Notes: generated by a model not told the origin, from the sequence alone. Positions 1 through 8,954 are shown, counted from the stretch's first letter. The stretch is DNA of 64,000 bases from Amycolatopsis keratiniphila subsp. keratiniphila (GCF_001620365.2 NZ_LQMT02000023.1:66371-130370), one strand, 5' to 3'. A program made the numbers and translations.

Positions 1-2015
1 ACGAAGGACGTCAGGACGCCGATGAGGCCGGCTGCCTCGATCGCCGGGACGAATTCGTCCGGGCCGAGCCTGCCGAACTCCGGGTGCACCCAGCGGACGA
101 GCGCCTCGACACCTTGGATCTGCCGGTTCGGCAAGGTGATCTTCGGCTGGTAGTGGACGCTCAGCTGGCCTTCCTCGAGCGACTGCCGGAACTGCGTGAC
201 CATCTGGAACCGGCGCATGAAGATCTGGCCCATGCTGGCCATGTAGCCGCGGACCTCTTCGCCGCCCTTGGTCGCGCGGACGGCGACGTCGGCGCGCTGC
301 AGCAGCCCGTCGACGTCGACCTGGTCGTCGTCCTCCGCCGAAGAGGTCGCGTAACCGATCATCGCGTTGGCTTCGACGGAGAGCCGGTCCACCGGGTACG
401 GGGCGACGAGTTCCGCGCGAAGCAGCTCCGCGGCGGCCTGGGCGCGTTCCGGCGCGCAGCCGACGAGAAGCGCCGCGAAGGACGCGCCTTCGAGCCTGGC
501 GAGCGGGACGTCGGGACCGAGCGCGTCGCGGATCCGGCGGCCCGCGGCGATGACCATCCGGTCCGCCCAGACGTAGCCGAGGGCGTCGCTGACGGTGGAG
601 AAGACGTCCAGATCGACACGGAGGACGACCGCGTCGACCTGTTCCCGCAACGGTTCCTTGGCGACCTGGCGGAAGCCCGGCCGGTTGAGCAGGCCGGTCA
701 GCGGGTCGTGGTACGCGTCGTGGCGCAGGGTCGCGAGCAGACGCCGGTTGTCCAGCGACGTCGCGAGGTGGCTGGCCATCGTGCCGAGCAGCTGGACGTC
801 GTATTTACCGAACCCACGCCAGCGGCTCAGCCTGTCGTGCGCTTCGACGACGCCGAGGAGCTGGTTCGCGCTGCGCAGCGGGACGACCAGCGCCTCCTGG
901 GCGCCGCGGTCGAGCAACGCGGAACGGACGTCGGGATTGGCTTCGGTGATCCGGAAGTGGCGGACGTGCGCGCCGGGCAGGCGCAGCAGCGGGTCGTCGG
1001 CGGCCGGATCGACGGGCGGCAGTTCGTCACCCGCGACGACCATCCGCATGGTGTCCTTCGGCTCCAGCCGAAGCCTCAGCACGACGCGGCCGGCGGCGAG
1101 CTGATCCTTGATGCGTTCGGCGATGGTCGCCCATTCGCGGACGTCCACGCCGCCGACGAGTTCGTCCGCGCGCCCGGCCGGCCGTGCGGCGGCCTGCTGA
1201 CCGGACCGCGCGACCATCAGGCTGACGTCGGACAACGCTTCCATGTCGCGCTGCTCGCGCAGCAGGTCGGAGTACGCCCAGTACAGCGCGGTGAGGCCGA
1301 GGAAGACGGCGAGCACGAGCGGCCAGGCCTTCGGCGTCCCGGAAATGACCAAATATCCGGAAAGGCCGACCGAAGCGTTGACGAAGCCGACGACGAGGAT
1401 GCGGCCGGTCAGCCGGATCGCGGTGCTGACCCGCATGCGACGGCGCAGCACGCGGACGGCGGCGAGCGCGAGCAGCGTGCTGACCAGCGGCGCGGTCAAG
1501 GTCCCGGCCAGCGCGGCGATCCAGGTCATGTCGTGGGCGCCGGAGGCCTGTTTCACCAGTCCCGCCACGGCGAACGCGCCGGTGATCTCCAGCAGGAACG
1601 CGCCGGCGTTGTAGAGCACGCGGCCGGCGACCTTGCGGGCCAGGAGTGTTCCGATCCCCGCCGCGAGATGCGCGGCGAGCACAACTTCGAAGGGGGCGAC
1701 GAAGAATCCGATGACCAGCGGGATCTCGGTGAACGAGATCGTCCAGGAGATGCCGCTGCGGACGTCGACGTTGATGCCGAGCTGTTCGGCGAGCAGGAAC
1801 GCGAGGGCGAGGATCGGCCCGATCCACAGCAGATCGTCCGAGGCCTCGAAGTCCAGCCAGAGGCTGACCGCGGCCGCGGCGGCGATGCCCATGGTGAGTA
1901 CCGCGAAGGTGTAGACGCGGAACCGTCGCTCGTCGGTACGAGCCTCCGTAACGGCGCCTCCCTTGCCCGCAGCCGCCTGTGCGGCGCTCCCGGGCCTGCC
2001 GTTCGTGTCCGGCAT
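1..2015 (-). CDS. Membrane GGDEF-EAL domain protein, probable c-di-GMP phosphodiesterase (C-terminus beyond window)
   Basis: Reading leftwards from ATG at 2015 (GGAAGG ribosome site just upstream) there is an uninterrupted frame to the window edge. About residues 30-270 form several hydrophobic segments. A GAF-like linker follows (about 290-425), and a GGDEF domain begins near residue 433 with the typical HDPLTGLLNR start. The GGDEF signature itself is degenerate (RLEGASFAAL), so cyclase activity is unlikely. The EAL domain starts near residue 615 (VHYQPK) and carries the intact ExLxR-type motif EALVRW near residue 635. The remaining metal ligands lie outside the window. The likely role is c-di-GMP hydrolysis at the membrane, with the GGDEF part perhaps acting as a regulatory GTP-binding domain (inference). 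It is divergent from the acetyltransferase gene to its right. Confidence 0.85.
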   Translation of the reverse strand, partial: MPDTNGRPGSAAQAAAGKGGAVTEARTDERRFRVYTFAVLTMGIAAAAAVSLWLDFEASDDLLWIGPILALAFLLAEQLGINVDVRSGISWTISFTEIPLVIGFFVAPFEVVLAAHLAAGIGTLLARKVAGRVLYNAGAFLLEITGAFAVAGLVKQASGAHDMTWIAALAGTLTAPLVSTLLALAAVRVLRRRMRVSTAIRLTGRILVVGFVNASVGLSGYLVISGTPKAWPLVLAVFLGLTALYWAYSDLLREQRDMEALSDVSLMVARSGQQAAARPAGRADELVGGVDVREWATIAERIKDQLAAGRVVLRLRLEPKDTMRMVVAGDELPPVDPAADDPLLRLPGAHVRHFRITEANPDVRSALLDRGAQEALVVPLRSANQLLGVVEAHDRLSRWRGFGKYDVQLLGTMASHLATSLDNRRLLATLRHDAYHDPLTGLLNRPGFRQVAKEPLREQVDAVVLRVDLDVFSTVSDALGYVWADRMVIAAGRRIRDALGPDVPLARLEGASFAALLVGCAPERAQAAAELLRAELVAPYPVDRLSVEANAMIGYATSSAEDDDQVDVDGLLQRADVAVRATKGGEEVRGYMASMGQIFMRRFQMVTQFRQSLEEGQLSVHYQPKITLPNRQIQGVEALVRWVHPEFGRLGPDEFVPAIEAAGLIGVLTSF

Positions 2016-2295
2016 CCGACCTTCCTTCCCGGCTGCCCAACCGGTCTTGTCCTACCGCGACCTCGGGGACGAGGGCAATACAGTACCCCGGAGGGCGTAC
2101 CCAAGTCCCATTCGAGACAGTATGAGATCACCCCAGGGTTAACAATGGGCGCGTCGCGCTGACCTGCGTGGACCAAGGGGTGAAATGGGAGCGTTATTCG
2201 CGTTCCTTCCGACTACCGGAAGTCACCTGGCGCCACGCTCCGGCCGATCTCGTGAAGTTCCCATCGGACCCGCGAGTAGGCGTTTGAATAGCCCT

Positions 2296-3234
2296 ATGAA
2301 TAGCCACGCCATCGCCGCCGGGCATGCCGAGCGGCTCGCCACCGTGGACGCCCTGCTCCCCGAAATGCCTGCACTGGAGCCTGTCGAGGGCTCTGTGTCA
2401 CTCTCCGCGACGGCAGGCGACTCGGCCGCCGCCGGATTGTCGGTACGGACCGAGGCGGGTCCCGATTCCGTTGACTCTCCGTGGCGAGCCCTCGTCGAAC
2501 ATCGCCTCGAAGCCCGCCTCACCGGTCCCCGTCCGGAAGCGGCCCTCGACGCATTACTCACCCGATGGGATGAACATCTGAAGACCGTGGCCCCACCTGG
2601 GGATGTCGAGACGGCGGCGACCGTGGTGCGGCCCAGCCGGGACTCCCCCGGTTCGGCCGAATTGCTGCGCCGCGGCTTCGCCCCGGTGCTGGTGATCGCG
2701 GTCCGCCCGGCCGACCGGCTCGCCGTGACCGGGCCGCCCGCCACTCCCGGCGTGCACATCCGGCCCGCCGAAGCGGATGATCTCGAAACCGCCGTCGGAC
2801 TCGAACTGGAATTGCAGCGTTATGACGCGCAGTTCGGTTCTGTCACTTTGCGCGAGGGTGCGGAGGAAACGATCACGGCGGACCTGTCGAAACAGTTGGG
2901 CCGGGAAAATCCGACTTTGTGGATCGCCGAGCTGTACGGCCGTCCGCTGGGCATGGTGCGGGTGCAGTTCCCCGGCGACACGGCGTGGATCCGCGGCCGG
3001 GTCGCGGCCGAGAAGGTCGGCTACCTGTCGTCGTTGGCGGTGGCGGAACAGGCGCGGTCGAGCGGCGTGGGGACGGCGCTCGCCGCGCACGCGCACCAGG
3101 TCTTCGACGAATGCGGCGCCGATGCCGTGCTGCTGCACCACGCGCTGGCCAACCCTCGCTCGACGCCGTTCTGGTACGCGCAGGGCTACCGGCCGCTCTG
3201 GACGTACTGGCAGCGGCGACCGGCGGTGCCATGA
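2296..3234 (+). CDS. GNAT family N-acetyltransferase
   Basis: A 312-residue protein. Its C-terminal 165 residues form a recognisable GNAT fold: IRPAEADDLETAV as first strand/helix, then YLSSLAVAEQARSSGVGTAL, the acetyl-CoA-binding loop of the R/QxxGxG/A type, and an ANPRSTPFWYAQGYR C-terminal motif. The N-terminal half (about 1-145) looks like a second, degenerate acyltransferase-like half; the substrate cannot be told. I chose ATG 2296 because the 37 codons upstream from ATG 2185 look non-coding in composition. However, ATG 2185 follows an AAGGGG sequence and is a real alternative. The gene is 19 bp upstream of the methyltransferase gene and probably cotranscribed with it. Confidence 0.8.
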   Translation: MNSHAIAAGHAERLATVDALLPEMPALEPVEGSVSLSATAGDSAAAGLSVRTEAGPDSVDSPWRALVEHRLEARLTGPRPEAALDALLTRWDEHLKTVAPPGDVETAATVVRPSRDSPGSAELLRRGFAPVLVIAVRPADRLAVTGPPATPGVHIRPAEADDLETAVGLELELQRYDAQFGSVTLREGAEETITADLSKQLGRENPTLWIAELYGRPLGMVRVQFPGDTAWIRGRVAAEKVGYLSSLAVAEQARSSGVGTALAAHAHQVFDECGADAVLLHHALANPRSTPFWYAQGYRPLWTYWQRRPAVP

Positions 3235-3253
3235 TCCGGATAGGCTCGTTTCC

Positions 3254-4102
3254 GTGACGAGGGACGATGACACGGCCCCGGTGGCGCCGACCGGGGTCGA
3301 CACCGAAAAGCCGTCCGCGGCGAGGATCTACGACTGGTTCCTCGGGGGAACCCACAACTGGGCGGTCGACCGCGAGTTCGCCCGCGCGCTGGAAAAGCAG
3401 TGGCGCTGGGTCAAACCGGGCGCGCGGCACAACCGCGAGTTCATGAACCGCGTCGTGCGCGCGGCGCTGGACGCCGGGATCCGGCAGTTCATCGATCTGG
3501 GCTCCGGTGTCCCGACAGCCGGGAACGTGCACGAGATCGTGCAGGAGGAACTGGAGCCTGGTGATACGGCGAAGGTCGTGTACGTCGACTACGAGCCGGT
3601 GGCGGTGGCGCACGCGGAGCTGATCCTCGAACGCCACGAGGCGACCGACTGGGCCGGGATCGTCCAAGCGGACATGCGGCGACCGAAGGACATCCTGCGG
3701 CATCCGGAGACGCTGCGGCTGATCGATTTCGATCGGCCGGTGTGCCTGATGATGATGGCCGTCCTGCATTTCGCCGGCCCGCACGACGATCCGCCCGCGC
3801 TGGTCGCGACGTACCGGAACGCGCTCGCGCCGGGCAGCTGGCTGGGGCTGTCGCATATGAGCTTCGGCGGCCAGACCGGCGTGGACGCCGACGGGCTGCA
3901 CTGGATGGTCGAGCAGTACCGGAAGACGAGCAATCCGGTGTGGATGCGGGACCGCGAAGAGATCGAGCCGCTCTTCGGGGACTGGCCGTTGCTGGAGCCC
4001 GGCGTCGTCCACCTGCCCGACTGGCGGCCCGTGCGGGAGCTGCGGCGGGACGAGGAAGGTGCCCGGCCGTTCGCCTGGTGCGGGGTCGCCGTCCACCCCT
4101 GA
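3254..4102 (+). CDS. SAM-dependent methyltransferase, SAV2177/DUF574 type
   Basis: The 282-residue product matches the S-adenosyl methyltransferase family abundant in actinomycetes. It has the family N-terminus (EKPSAARIYDWFLGGTHNWAVDRE), then NREFMNRVVR, and the motif I equivalent QFIDLGSGVPTAGNVHE near residue 82. VVYVDYEPVAVAHAE is the acidic loop that binds the SAM ribose, and MMMAVLHF follows. The substrate is unknown. GTG 3254 is chosen because it gives the usual family N-terminus directly. The stop codon TGA lies inside the left arm of a large dyad element (4100-4177) shared with the convergent gene. Confidence 0.88.
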   Translation: MTRDDDTAPVAPTGVDTEKPSAARIYDWFLGGTHNWAVDREFARALEKQWRWVKPGARHNREFMNRVVRAALDAGIRQFIDLGSGVPTAGNVHEIVQEELEPGDTAKVVYVDYEPVAVAHAELILERHEATDWAGIVQADMRRPKDILRHPETLRLIDFDRPVCLMMMAVLHFAGPHDDPPALVATYRNALAPGSWLGLSHMSFGGQTGVDADGLHWMVEQYRKTSNPVWMRDREEIEPLFGDWPLLEPGVVHLPDWRPVRELRRDEEGARPFAWCGVAVHP

Positions 4103-4177
4103 CATCCGACCTTTCGGCGGTTCGCGTCGCGTTTAGCGGGCTAAAGGCGACGCGTTCCGAGCGGAGGTCGGATGTCA
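4100..4177. terminator. Nested dyad element between two convergent genes
   Basis: Two palindromes sit one inside the other. The outer arms are TGACATCCGACCT (4100-4112) and its exact complement AGGTCGGATGTCA (4165-4177). The inner arms are 15 bp long (4123-4137 and 4140-4154, one mismatch) around the core TTTAGC-GG-GCTAAA. The outer arms contain the TGA of the methyltransferase and, on the other strand, the TGA of the PQQ-like protein. It probably acts as a bidirectional terminator. The core is the same as in the repeats at 26591-26771 and 32553-32880. Confidence 0.7.
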
Positions 4178-5545
4178 GCCGAAGCGGCAGACGAGGGCGC
4201 CTGCGTACTGGTTGTAGTCCCCCATGGCGGCGAACATGACACCGCCGACCCAGAAGAACTCGTAAAACGCGATCAGCGAGATTCCTTTGGTCTTGGGGTC
4301 GTCGTCCATCTGATAGGTCCCGACGACCGTCAGGGCACCATCGGCGGGCTTGACCCGGACGACCCGCTGAGGGCCTTCGTCGTCGTCCGGCGGCGCGACC
4401 TCCGCGATGATCTCGCCGTTGTCGACGGCGACGGGGGCCATGAAGCGATCACCCTCGGCCGCGGGCGTCTCCCATTTCTTCTCACCGTTCTTCAGATCGA
4501 AGGCGACGATGCTGCTCGGCAGCGCGGGCGCGACGCCGGTGACGGTCACGAGCAGGCCGTCGGTCACCAGAGCGCGCATTCTGCTGTGCAGGCTGCCGGA
4601 CGCGTCGTCACCGTTGAAGTCCATCTGCGGCCTGGCGAGCCCCGTCTCGTAGTTTCCCGCTTCGACCCTGGCCGTCGGCGTGAACGTGTCGTCCAGCATC
4701 AGGTAGGCGCTCTCGTCGTCGGCATCGTCCAGGAAGATGACCGGCGGCGTGGTGCTGACCCACGCGGGGACGATCGTTGCGGTGGGAATCGGCTTCACCA
4801 AGGTCTTCTCCTTGGTGACGGTCCCCGCGACATCGACGGCGACGATCGCCAGATCGAACTCCGGGTAACTGTTCAGGCAGGTCACCAGGAGCGCGACAGC
4901 CCGACCCTGGGGCATCGCGTCCTTCGCGCGACAGTGCAAGCCCTTCTCCGGCGTATCGGGCGGCGTCGGCTTCGACCATTTCGTCCGTCCGGTCGCCACC
5001 TCGAGACCGGCCATGCCGAAGGACTGCGTGACCACGACGGTGTCTTCGATGATCTCCAACGAAGCGCTTTTCGCCGGCTTGTCGTCGTACTGCGGCGTCT
5101 TGAACGGTTGCTGCCAGACGAACGAGCCCGTCCCGAAGTCGAGCAGGGCCGCGACCGCGCATCCACCGCCGTAGGCCACGGCGACACGGTTCTGGACGAC
5201 CGCCGTGCCGGCACCGCAGAAGACCCCTTCCGGCGGCTTGATCCGCCACCGGAGGGCGCCGTCCGCCTGGGCGTAGGCGCTGACATGTTCGTCGTTGAGG
5301 ACTACGAAGAGATCGCCGTCGGTCCACGCCGCCACGCCTTCGTCGTACGACGGCATGTCCGCCGCGCCGTGCCGCCATTTCGACCCCGTCTGGGCGGCGG
5401 CGCCGTTCGCGCCCACCGCCATCGGCGTGCCGTCGATCGTCGTCCGGCCGAAGACGACCGCCGCGGTCGTGATCGTCACGGCGGCGACGATCGTGAAAAC
5501 GATCAGAAGGATCCAAGGCCGTCGGTCCGGCGTCCCCTGCTGCAC
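4175..5545 (-). CDS. Membrane-anchored PQQ-like beta-propeller protein
   Basis: A 456-residue protein with one N-terminal membrane helix (about residues 11-33, PWILLIVFTIVAAVTITTAAV) after a short cytoplasmic tail. A large extracytoplasmic region of repeated propeller-like blades follows, for example DGALRWRIKPPEG, TGSFVWQQPF, TGRTKWSKP and NGEKKWETP. These are the AxDxxTGxxxW type of repeat of PQQ-like domains, but no PQQ or metal ligands can be assigned. The GTG start at 5545 is preceded by a strong GGGGAGGGG site four bases away; an in-frame ATG further upstream (5617) lacks one. Function unknown; possibly a surface sensor or scaffold. Confidence 0.8.
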   Translation of the reverse strand: MQQGTPDRRPWILLIVFTIVAAVTITTAAVVFGRTTIDGTPMAVGANGAAAQTGSKWRHGAADMPSYDEGVAAWTDGDLFVVLNDEHVSAYAQADGALRWRIKPPEGVFCGAGTAVVQNRVAVAYGGGCAVAALLDFGTGSFVWQQPFKTPQYDDKPAKSASLEIIEDTVVVTQSFGMAGLEVATGRTKWSKPTPPDTPEKGLHCRAKDAMPQGRAVALLVTCLNSYPEFDLAIVAVDVAGTVTKEKTLVKPIPTATIVPAWVSTTPPVIFLDDADDESAYLMLDDTFTPTARVEAGNYETGLARPQMDFNGDDASGSLHSRMRALVTDGLLVTVTGVAPALPSSIVAFDLKNGEKKWETPAAEGDRFMAPVAVDNGEIIAEVAPPDDDEGPQRVVRVKPADGALTVVGTYQMDDDPKTKGISLIAFYEFFWVGGVMFAAMGDYNQYAGALVCRFG

Positions 5546-5646
5546 GTCACCCCTCCCCAGGTCGTCACAGTGCGCGCACGGGACGCTACCAGTGCGATGA
5601 TCGCCGACGGCGAACAACGAAGGGAAACAAACGGGTCGATCGGAGA

Positions 5647-5667
5647 GTTGAGCTAGGCAGACTCAAC
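5647..5667 (+). promoter_or_regulatory. HAIR-like HspR operator upstream of lon
   Basis: GTTGAGC, seven bases, then ACTCAAC form an inverted repeat 18 bp before the lon start. The actinobacterial HspR-associated inverted repeat is CTTGAGT-N7-ACTCAAG. This copy keeps the exact N7 spacing and differs at three of the fourteen positions. Control of lon by HspR is known in Streptomyces, so the position fits a heat-shock repressor site. Confidence 0.65.
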
Positions 5668-5685
5668 TAACCGAGGAGTGCACAG

Positions 5686-8088
5686 ATGACCGACAACCGC
5701 CTCCTGCCCGTCCTCCCGCTCGATGACGACGTCGTGCTGCCGGGCATGATCGTCCCGCTCGACCTCGCCGACCCGGAGACGCGCGCCGCGGTGGAGTCCG
5801 CCCAGGCCAACACGCCTGCCCAGGCTTCCTTCCCGGGGATCCGGTCCAGCGCCGCCACCAAGGCCGAGGTGCTGATCGTCCCCCGCGTCCACGGCGAATA
5901 CGCCGAGCTCGGCACCATCGCGACCGTCGAGCGCATCGGGCGCGTGCCCGGCGGCAAGACCGCGGTGCTGTTGCGCGGCACCCGGCGCGCCGTCGTCGGC
6001 CGCATCGCCGACGGGCCCGGCGCCGCCCGCTGGGTCCACGCCGAGGTCGCGACCGAGACCACCGACGACAACTCCGCGAAGCTCGCGTCCGAGTACAAGA
6101 GCGTCGTCCTCGCGATCCTCCAGCAGCGCGGCGGCTGGCAGATGATCGACGCCGTCCAGGAGGTCGAGGATCCGTCCGCGCTCGCCGACCTCGCGGGCAA
6201 CTCGTCGTACCTGAACACCGAGCAGAAACTCGAACTGCTCACCGCGCTCGACGTTTCGGCCCGGCTGGAGAAGGCCCTCGAATGGAGCCGCGAGCAGCTG
6301 GCCGAGCTCGAGGTCACCGACACCATCCGCAAGGACGTCCAGGAGGGCATGGAGAAGCAGCAGAAGGAGTTCCTGCTGCGCCGCCAGCTCGAAGCGATCC
6401 GCAAGGAGCTGGGCGAGCTCGACGGCACGGCCAACGACGACGACTACCGCGCCCGCGTCGAGGCCGCCGAGCTGCCGGACGCGGTCAAGAAGGCCGCACT
6501 GTCCGAAGTGGACAAACTGGAGCGCACCTCCGACCAGTCCCCCGAGGGCGGCTGGATCCGCACCTGGCTGGACACGGTCCTCGAACTGCCGTGGAACGAG
6601 CGCACCACCGACGTCCACGACATCGCCGCGGCGCGCGACATCCTCGACGCGGACCACGCCGGCCTCGAAGACGTGAAGGAACGCATCATCGAGTACCTGG
6701 CCGTGCGCAAGCGTCGCGCGGAGTCGGGTCTCGGCCCGGTCGGCGGCCGTCGTTCGGGCGCCGTGCTGGCGCTCGCCGGTCCTCCCGGGGTCGGCAAGAC
6801 GTCGCTCGGTGAGTCCGTGGCGAAGGCGATGGGCCGCAAGTTCGTCCGCGTCGCGCTCGGCGGCATCCGTGACGAGGCGGAGATCCGCGGTCACCGCCGG
6901 ACTTACGTCGGCGCGCTGCCCGGCCGGATCGTCCGCGCCATCAAGGAAGCGGGCTCGATGAACCCGGTCGTGCTGCTCGACGAGATCGACAAGGTCGGCG
7001 CCGACTACCGGGGCGACCCGACGGCCGCCCTGCTGGAGGTGCTGGACCCGGAGCAGAACCACACGTTCCGCGACCACTACCTCGAGGTCGAGCTGGACCT
7101 GTCCGACGTCGTGTTCCTCGCGACGGCGAACGCGCTCGAAACCATCCCCGGCCCGCTGCTGGACCGGATGGAGCTGGTCACCCTCGACGGCTACACCGAG
7201 CACGAGAAGGTCACCATCGCCCGCGATCACCTGCTTCCCCGTGAGCTGGAGCGCGCCGGTCTCGGCAAGGACGACGTCACGCTGACCGACGGCGCCTTCA
7301 GCCGCATCGCCGCCGAGTACACGCGAGAGGCCGGGGTGCGCAACGCGAACCGGACCATCGCGAAGGTGCTGCGGAAGGTGGCGACCAAGGTCGCGCTGGA
7401 CGAGGTCGCGCTGCCGCTGACGATCGACGCCGACGGGCTGGAGACCTACCTCGGCCGCCCCCGGCACCTGCCGGAGTCTTCGCTGCCCGCGTCGACCCAG
7501 CGCACGTCGACCCCGGGCGTGGCGACCGGGTTGGCGGTGACCGGCGCCGGCGGTGACGTCCTCTACATCGAGGCGTCGCTGGCGGATCCGGAGTCCGGCT
7601 CCACCGGGCTTCAGCTGACCGGCCAGCTGGGCGAAGTGATGAAGGAGTCGGTGCAGATCGCGTTGTCGTACCTGCGCTCGCACGGCGCGGAGCTGGAACT
7701 CCCGGTCGGCGATCTCAAGGACCGCGGCATCCACGTGCACGTTCCCGCGGGCGCGGTGCCCAAGGACGGGCCGAGCGCCGGCATCACGATGACGACCGCG
7801 CTGGCGTCCCTGCTTTCGGGCCGGGTCGTGAAGTCGGACGTCGCGATGACCGGTGAGGTGTCGCTGACCGGGCGCGTGCTGCCGATCGGCGGGGTCAAGC
7901 AGAAGCTGCTGGCCGCGCACCGGGCCGGGATGAAGACGGTGATCATCCCGCAGCGCAACGAGCCCGATCTGGACGACGTCCCGGCCGAAGTGCTGGCACA
8001 GCTGGACGTCCACGCCGTGGCGAACGTCCGCGACGTGCTGGACATCGCGCTGGCCCCGGCGACGGCTCCGGTCGCGCAAGCGGCGTAA
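5686..8088 (+). CDS. lon: ATP-dependent Lon protease
   Basis: 800 residues, the usual length of bacterial Lon A. Domains in order: an N-terminal substrate-binding LON domain (about 1-200), a coiled helical region (about 240-310), and an AAA+ module with Walker A GPPGVGKTS near residue 365 and Walker B PVVLLDEIDK. Then comes the protease domain, with the catalytic dyad Ser697 in KDGPSAG and Lys740 in GGVKQK (spacing of 43 as in E. coli Lon). It degrades misfolded and regulatory proteins in the cytoplasm. A GAGGAG site precedes the ATG, and a HAIR-like element at 5647-5667 suggests repression by HspR. The gene stands alone, ending before a strong terminator. Confidence 0.97.
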   Translation: MTDNRLLPVLPLDDDVVLPGMIVPLDLADPETRAAVESAQANTPAQASFPGIRSSAATKAEVLIVPRVHGEYAELGTIATVERIGRVPGGKTAVLLRGTRRAVVGRIADGPGAARWVHAEVATETTDDNSAKLASEYKSVVLAILQQRGGWQMIDAVQEVEDPSALADLAGNSSYLNTEQKLELLTALDVSARLEKALEWSREQLAELEVTDTIRKDVQEGMEKQQKEFLLRRQLEAIRKELGELDGTANDDDYRARVEAAELPDAVKKAALSEVDKLERTSDQSPEGGWIRTWLDTVLELPWNERTTDVHDIAAARDILDADHAGLEDVKERIIEYLAVRKRRAESGLGPVGGRRSGAVLALAGPPGVGKTSLGESVAKAMGRKFVRVALGGIRDEAEIRGHRRTYVGALPGRIVRAIKEAGSMNPVVLLDEIDKVGADYRGDPTAALLEVLDPEQNHTFRDHYLEVELDLSDVVFLATANALETIPGPLLDRMELVTLDGYTEHEKVTIARDHLLPRELERAGLGKDDVTLTDGAFSRIAAEYTREAGVRNANRTIAKVLRKVATKVALDEVALPLTIDADGLETYLGRPRHLPESSLPASTQRTSTPGVATGLAVTGAGGDVLYIEASLADPESGSTGLQLTGQLGEVMKESVQIALSYLRSHGAELELPVGDLKDRGIHVHVPAGAVPKDGPSAGITMTTALASLLSGRVVKSDVAMTGEVSLTGRVLPIGGVKQKLLAAHRAGMKTVIIPQRNEPDLDDVPAEVLAQLDVHAVANVRDVLDIALAPATAPVAQAA

Positions 8089-8100
8089 CGGCGTGATGCC

Positions 8101-8134
8101 GAAGCCCCGGATCCCCTCGTGGGTCCGGGGCTTC
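8101..8134 (+). terminator. Stem-loop terminator after lon
   Basis: GAAGCCCCGGATCCC (8101-8115) pairs with GGGTCCGGGGCTTC (8121-8134), with one bulged T and a short loop. It starts 12 bp after the lon stop. There is no T-run, as is common in high-GC actinomycetes. Confidence 0.75.
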
Positions 8135-8164
8135 CGGCTTCCCGGATCCGGACGAACCCGGACA

Positions 8165-8208
8165 TTGACTCGCCTTAAACTCCCTATCACGTTTTGATAA
8201 CGTAGATT
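8165..8208 (+). promoter_or_regulatory. Possible promoter/operator with inverted repeat
   Basis: An AT-richer stretch contains TTGACT (8165-8170) and an inverted repeat ACGTT-TTGAT-AACGT (8189-8203) extended by outer ATC/GAT. It sits 46 bp before the small membrane protein gene. The -10 element cannot be assigned confidently. Confidence 0.35.
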
Positions 8209-8253
8209 GCGTGCCACCCAGCCGGGGTGCGTGATCCTTGAGAGGGCAAGGTC

Positions 8254-8454
8254 ATGAGTCAAGGAATTCTTTCCCCGTTGCGGCCGAGGCGCAGGTGCGT
8301 TTCGGCCGGTCAGATCGTCTGTCTGAGCATTCTCACCGGATTCACCGCGGCGCTGACCTTCGCCGGCACCAGCGCCACGATCGCCGCGGGGATCGCCATC
8401 GCCCTGTTCGGCGCCGTTCTCCGCCAACCCGCGCCCGCCAAGGCACCCCGATGA
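8254..8454 (+). CDS. Small membrane protein (66 aa)
   Basis: A short basic N-terminus (MSQGILSPLRPRRRC) is followed by about 35 hydrophobic residues that could form one long or two short membrane helices, then a proline/lysine-rich tail. An AAGG site lies seven bases before the ATG. Its stop overlaps the start of the HTH gene (ATGA at 8451-8454), which supports it as a translated, coupled gene. No family recognised. Confidence 0.55.
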   Translation: MSQGILSPLRPRRRCVSAGQIVCLSILTGFTAALTFAGTSATIAAGIAIALFGAVLRQPAPAKAPR

Positions 8455-8954
8455 ACACGGAAGCGGAGTTCATGGCGCGGCTGCGCGAACTCCGCGACCG
8501 AAGCGGCCTCAGCATCCGCGCGCTGGCCGCCGCGACCGGCTGGTCCCGCAGCACCTTGGCCGACCTGTTGGCCCGGAACACCTTGCCCGGCAACGAAAAC
8601 CAGATGCGAGTCCTGTTGCGCGCGCTGCTTCGGACAGTCCCCGGCGAGCTCGGGGTCGACGAGTATCTCGCCGACTGGCGTCACCTGATCGGACGTCGCC
8701 ACCACCGCAATGGCGGATGCGCACCGCTCGACCGGATACTCGTCGCGCTGGAAATCGCCGCACAGCGCGGCGGGGCCGAAGCGCCGGGCCTTCGCAAAGC
8801 GAAAGAAATAGTGCTGCACGAAGGTTCCCTACGAAAGTTCCCTCCTCGCGGTGAATACGCCGCGAATTCACCTGGATGTCCCGTTCCGCCCGTACTCTCC
8901 GACCCGCTCCATCCCGCACCACCACATCAGCGGATGTCTCGGAGGCACGAGTGA
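8451..8954 (+). CDS. Helix-turn-helix (XRE-like) protein
   Basis: 167 residues. The N-terminal 60 residues are an XRE-type HTH: FMARLRELRDRSGLSIRALAAATGWSRSTLADLLARNTLP, with the recognition helix in SRSTLADLL. The remainder has no recognisable domain, unlike the larger actinobacterial HTH proteins that carry TPR or NTPase modules. The start overlaps the small membrane protein gene by four bases, and the stop overlaps the GTG of the PhoX-like gene by four bases (GTGA at 8951-8954), so all three appear translationally coupled. It is probably a DNA-binding regulator. The last 40 residues look poorly conserved. Confidence 0.7.
   Translation: MNTEAEFMARLRELRDRSGLSIRALAAATGWSRSTLADLLARNTLPGNENQMRVLLRALLRTVPGELGVDEYLADWRHLIGRRHHRNGGCAPLDRILVALEIAAQRGGAEAPGLRKAKEIVLHEGSLRKFPPRGEYAANSPGCPVPPVLSDPLHPAPPHQRMSRRHE

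Noticed and set aside
84..2162. 692-codon open frame on the plus strand
   Set aside because: It is the complementary shadow of the GGDEF-EAL gene; composition is Arg/Asp/Gly/Val-rich without domains, while the minus frame has clear GGDEF and EAL motifs.
5653..8427. 924-codon open frame on the minus strand
   Set aside because: Antisense to lon over its whole length; a GC-bias artefact.
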